DNA of 32,500 nucleotides, from NCBI GenBank assembly GCA_009760855.2, contig WPIO01000106.1, forward strand, positions 410,001 through 442,500. The letters run 5' to 3'. Source of the stretch: Cristatella mucedo (Eukaryota > Bryozoa > Phylactolaemata > Cristatellidae). Below the pieces are notes generated by a model that was not told the origin of the DNA, searched no databases, and saw nothing but the letters and a program-made list of their open reading frames with translations. This document shows positions 31,398-32,500 of the stretch, piece after piece (position 1 is the first letter of the stretch; every line of letters begins with the position of its first letter). Both the position numbers and the translations under genes were made by a program.

Positions 31398-31897
31398 TCA
31401 ATGGACAGTTAGTCCGGATCTTTTGAATGCTTTTTCAAGCTTTCGTTTAGTAGACCTGGCTAGTTTAATGTCTGTGGTAAACCATAGGCCGTCTGGGCGG
31501 GGGCGCACAGTGCACTTTGTCAGAGGTGCAAACTCGTCGAGCATGTCAGCTAGTGTCTTGTTGTAGCTATCTACCAATGATGACAGATCGGAGGGAGGAC
31601 TGAGCAGCAGAGTCGAAGCAGATATTCTCGCACGGACAGCATCGATGTCAAGGGTCTTGAGGTTTCGCGATTCACAGGTTATTTTAGAGGAGGATGTGGG
31701 CACACACTGTAGATTGAATGAGATCTGCATGTGGTCAGATAAGCAGGATTTGGTAATAATTGGTGATGATAAAGTGCAGTTGTATGAGAAAATCTGGTCG
31801 AGTGTGTGACCCTTGATGTGGGTAGGGCCATGCACATGAGCCACAAGAGACAATGAGTCAGTCAATGCACGAAATTCGGTGCTGAAAGCGTCAGATA
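31398..31897 (-). pseudogene. LINE F1 endonuclease C-terminal part and linker (copy C)
   Basis: Open frame with GPTHIKGHTLDQIFS and SDHMQISFNLQCVP, matching the end of the APE-type endonuclease of L2/CR1 elements, then the linker to RT. The same frame continues upstream, by chance, into the interrupted F2 copy to 32123. It is separated from the RT frame by about 90 bases and a frame change near 31390. Confidence 0.85.
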
Positions 31898-32047
31898 AGT
31901 TCCACAGTCTAGGACCTGCAGAGCTAAAGTTTCTATCGCCAACGGTCTTTAAGCGGAGGAATGGAAAAGCTTGTTTATCGTCCACACAGGACCTGAGGAT
32001 GCGAAGAGGCTGAAACTGGTTCAGCAGTTCAGCTAGGTACGAAGGAC
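31898..32047 (-). mobile_element. LINE F2, split host copy (upstream piece)
   Basis: Encodes SPSYLAELLNQFQPLRILRS and FPFLRLKTVGDRNFSSAGPR + LWN on the minus strand, closely matching F2 at 21960-22112. It ends at the AACT where F1 copy C inserted. The F2 host was itself 5'-truncated at about 32047. Confidence 0.9.
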
Positions 32048-32500
32048 TAACGACTACAGGTGGATATATCGTGCCAATCCAAGTGGGCTGCCAATGCCGG
32101 ACAACCGGAATGCCAAGACACAAGAGCGGCAGACCGTGAAAGTGGCTGCATCAAAACGAGGCTGGGTTTAGCATCCGCAGCAATCGTACCAGAGCTTAGG
32201 AGCAGAGCCCTGCCAGACGAAAGAACAGGCGGAGCAAAGCACCACACCACCGCGCCATCGGGAGCACGCAGAGCTGAATGAGGCAAAGCCACCTGAAAAT
32301 GCACAGCCAAATGGAGCCAAACGTAGCTCGAAGGAGATGAGTGGGCTAGTGGGGCGGTCGTGAGAGCAGGGCCGAGCACCGGCGCAAGCCACCGAAAGAA
32401 AGGCTAGCAAGCGTCGGCGAGAGCCTATGTCGCTGACGCTGCCCCCCACTTGGCCCACATCCTGCTGCTCTCTAGTCGGTCGACTGTGCAGACCGACTGT
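32048..32500. other. No gene recognised at the right edge
   Basis: GC-rich sequence, open in several frames but without domain or splice-paired exon. A perfect 8-bp inverted pair AGTCGGTC/GACCGACT with a 9-base loop lies at 32474-32498. Upstream sema exons should lie beyond the edge. Confidence 0.4.

Larger units (their letters stand above)
29405..31897 (-). mobile_element. L2/CR1-like LINE F1, copy C, nested in F2
   Basis: The most complete F1 RT. Minus strand order: endonuclease C-terminal part (FRALTDSLSLVAHVHGPTHI, 31890 down), linker, RT (31310-30189), C-terminal block TPLLADLHWLPVKQRIDFKV (30063-29695), 3' UTR, terminal block GCGCCCTCAGAGAACTTAATC reversed, and (ATT)n at 29405-29424. 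It is 5'-truncated inside the endonuclease. AGTT lies on both sides (29401-29404 and 31898-31901) as a 4-bp target duplication within F2. Confidence 0.92.

Overview
The window is animal (metazoan) nuclear DNA, probably from an invertebrate. It has split genes with GT-AG introns of up to about 16.6 kb, intron-borne non-LTR retrotransposons of the L2/CR1/Rex type, tRNA-derived SINEs, a hAT-type MITE and many microsatellites. Nothing is prokaryotic: there are no operons, CRISPR arrays or bacterial RNA genes. I cannot name the species.

The main content is the 3' part of one minus-strand gene, read from about 28.9 kb down to base 70. Ten exons with plausible splice sites join in matching phase into 2,397 nt (798 codons plus stop). 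The first four exons (28945-26617) encode the end of a sema beta-propeller and a PSI domain. A 38-nt microexon (26375-26338) links to an immunoglobulin-like exon (25990-25747). This sema-PSI-Ig order identifies a semaphorin; the 5' exons lie beyond the right edge. Four more exons (23036-22933, 6370-5963, 3389-2928, 240-70) continue the frame for about 380 residues that I cannot assign to any family. The protein ends in a hydrophobic tail with no cytoplasmic residues, like a GPI-anchor signal. Either this is an unusual GPI-anchored semaphorin with a new C-terminal ectodomain, or the last three or four exons belong to a second gene in phase with the first.

The introns are repeat-rich. LINE family 'F1' (L2/CR1-like, 3' tail of (TTA)n) has minus-strand copies at 7890-9120, 18741-21325 and 29405-31897 and a plus-strand fragment at 24530-25150. 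LINE family 'F2' (3' tail of (ATTAC)n) has plus-strand copies at 9408-9695 and 21371-22400, a short antisense tail at 21326-21370, and a minus-strand copy split in two (29117-29404 and 31898-32047) by insertion of the 29.4-31.9 kb F1 copy. All are 5'-truncated and broken. A tRNA-derived SINE family has copies near 0.72, 12.55, 16.19, 23.92 and 25.23 kb; a second tRNA-like group occurs near 3.9, 18.4-18.7 and 23.5 kb. A 177-bp hAT-type MITE with a perfect 8-bp target duplication is at 22482-22658. A possible solo LTR is at about 4.26-5.1 kb.

Layout: 1-242 last exon; 243-2927 intron with SINE, L2 tail and a TG microsatellite; 2928-3389 exon; 3390-5962 intron with a possible LTR; 5963-6370 exon; 6371-22932 a 16.6-kb intron with most transposons and satellites; 22933-28945 the remaining exons; 28946-32500 upstream intron or flank filled by the nested LINEs.
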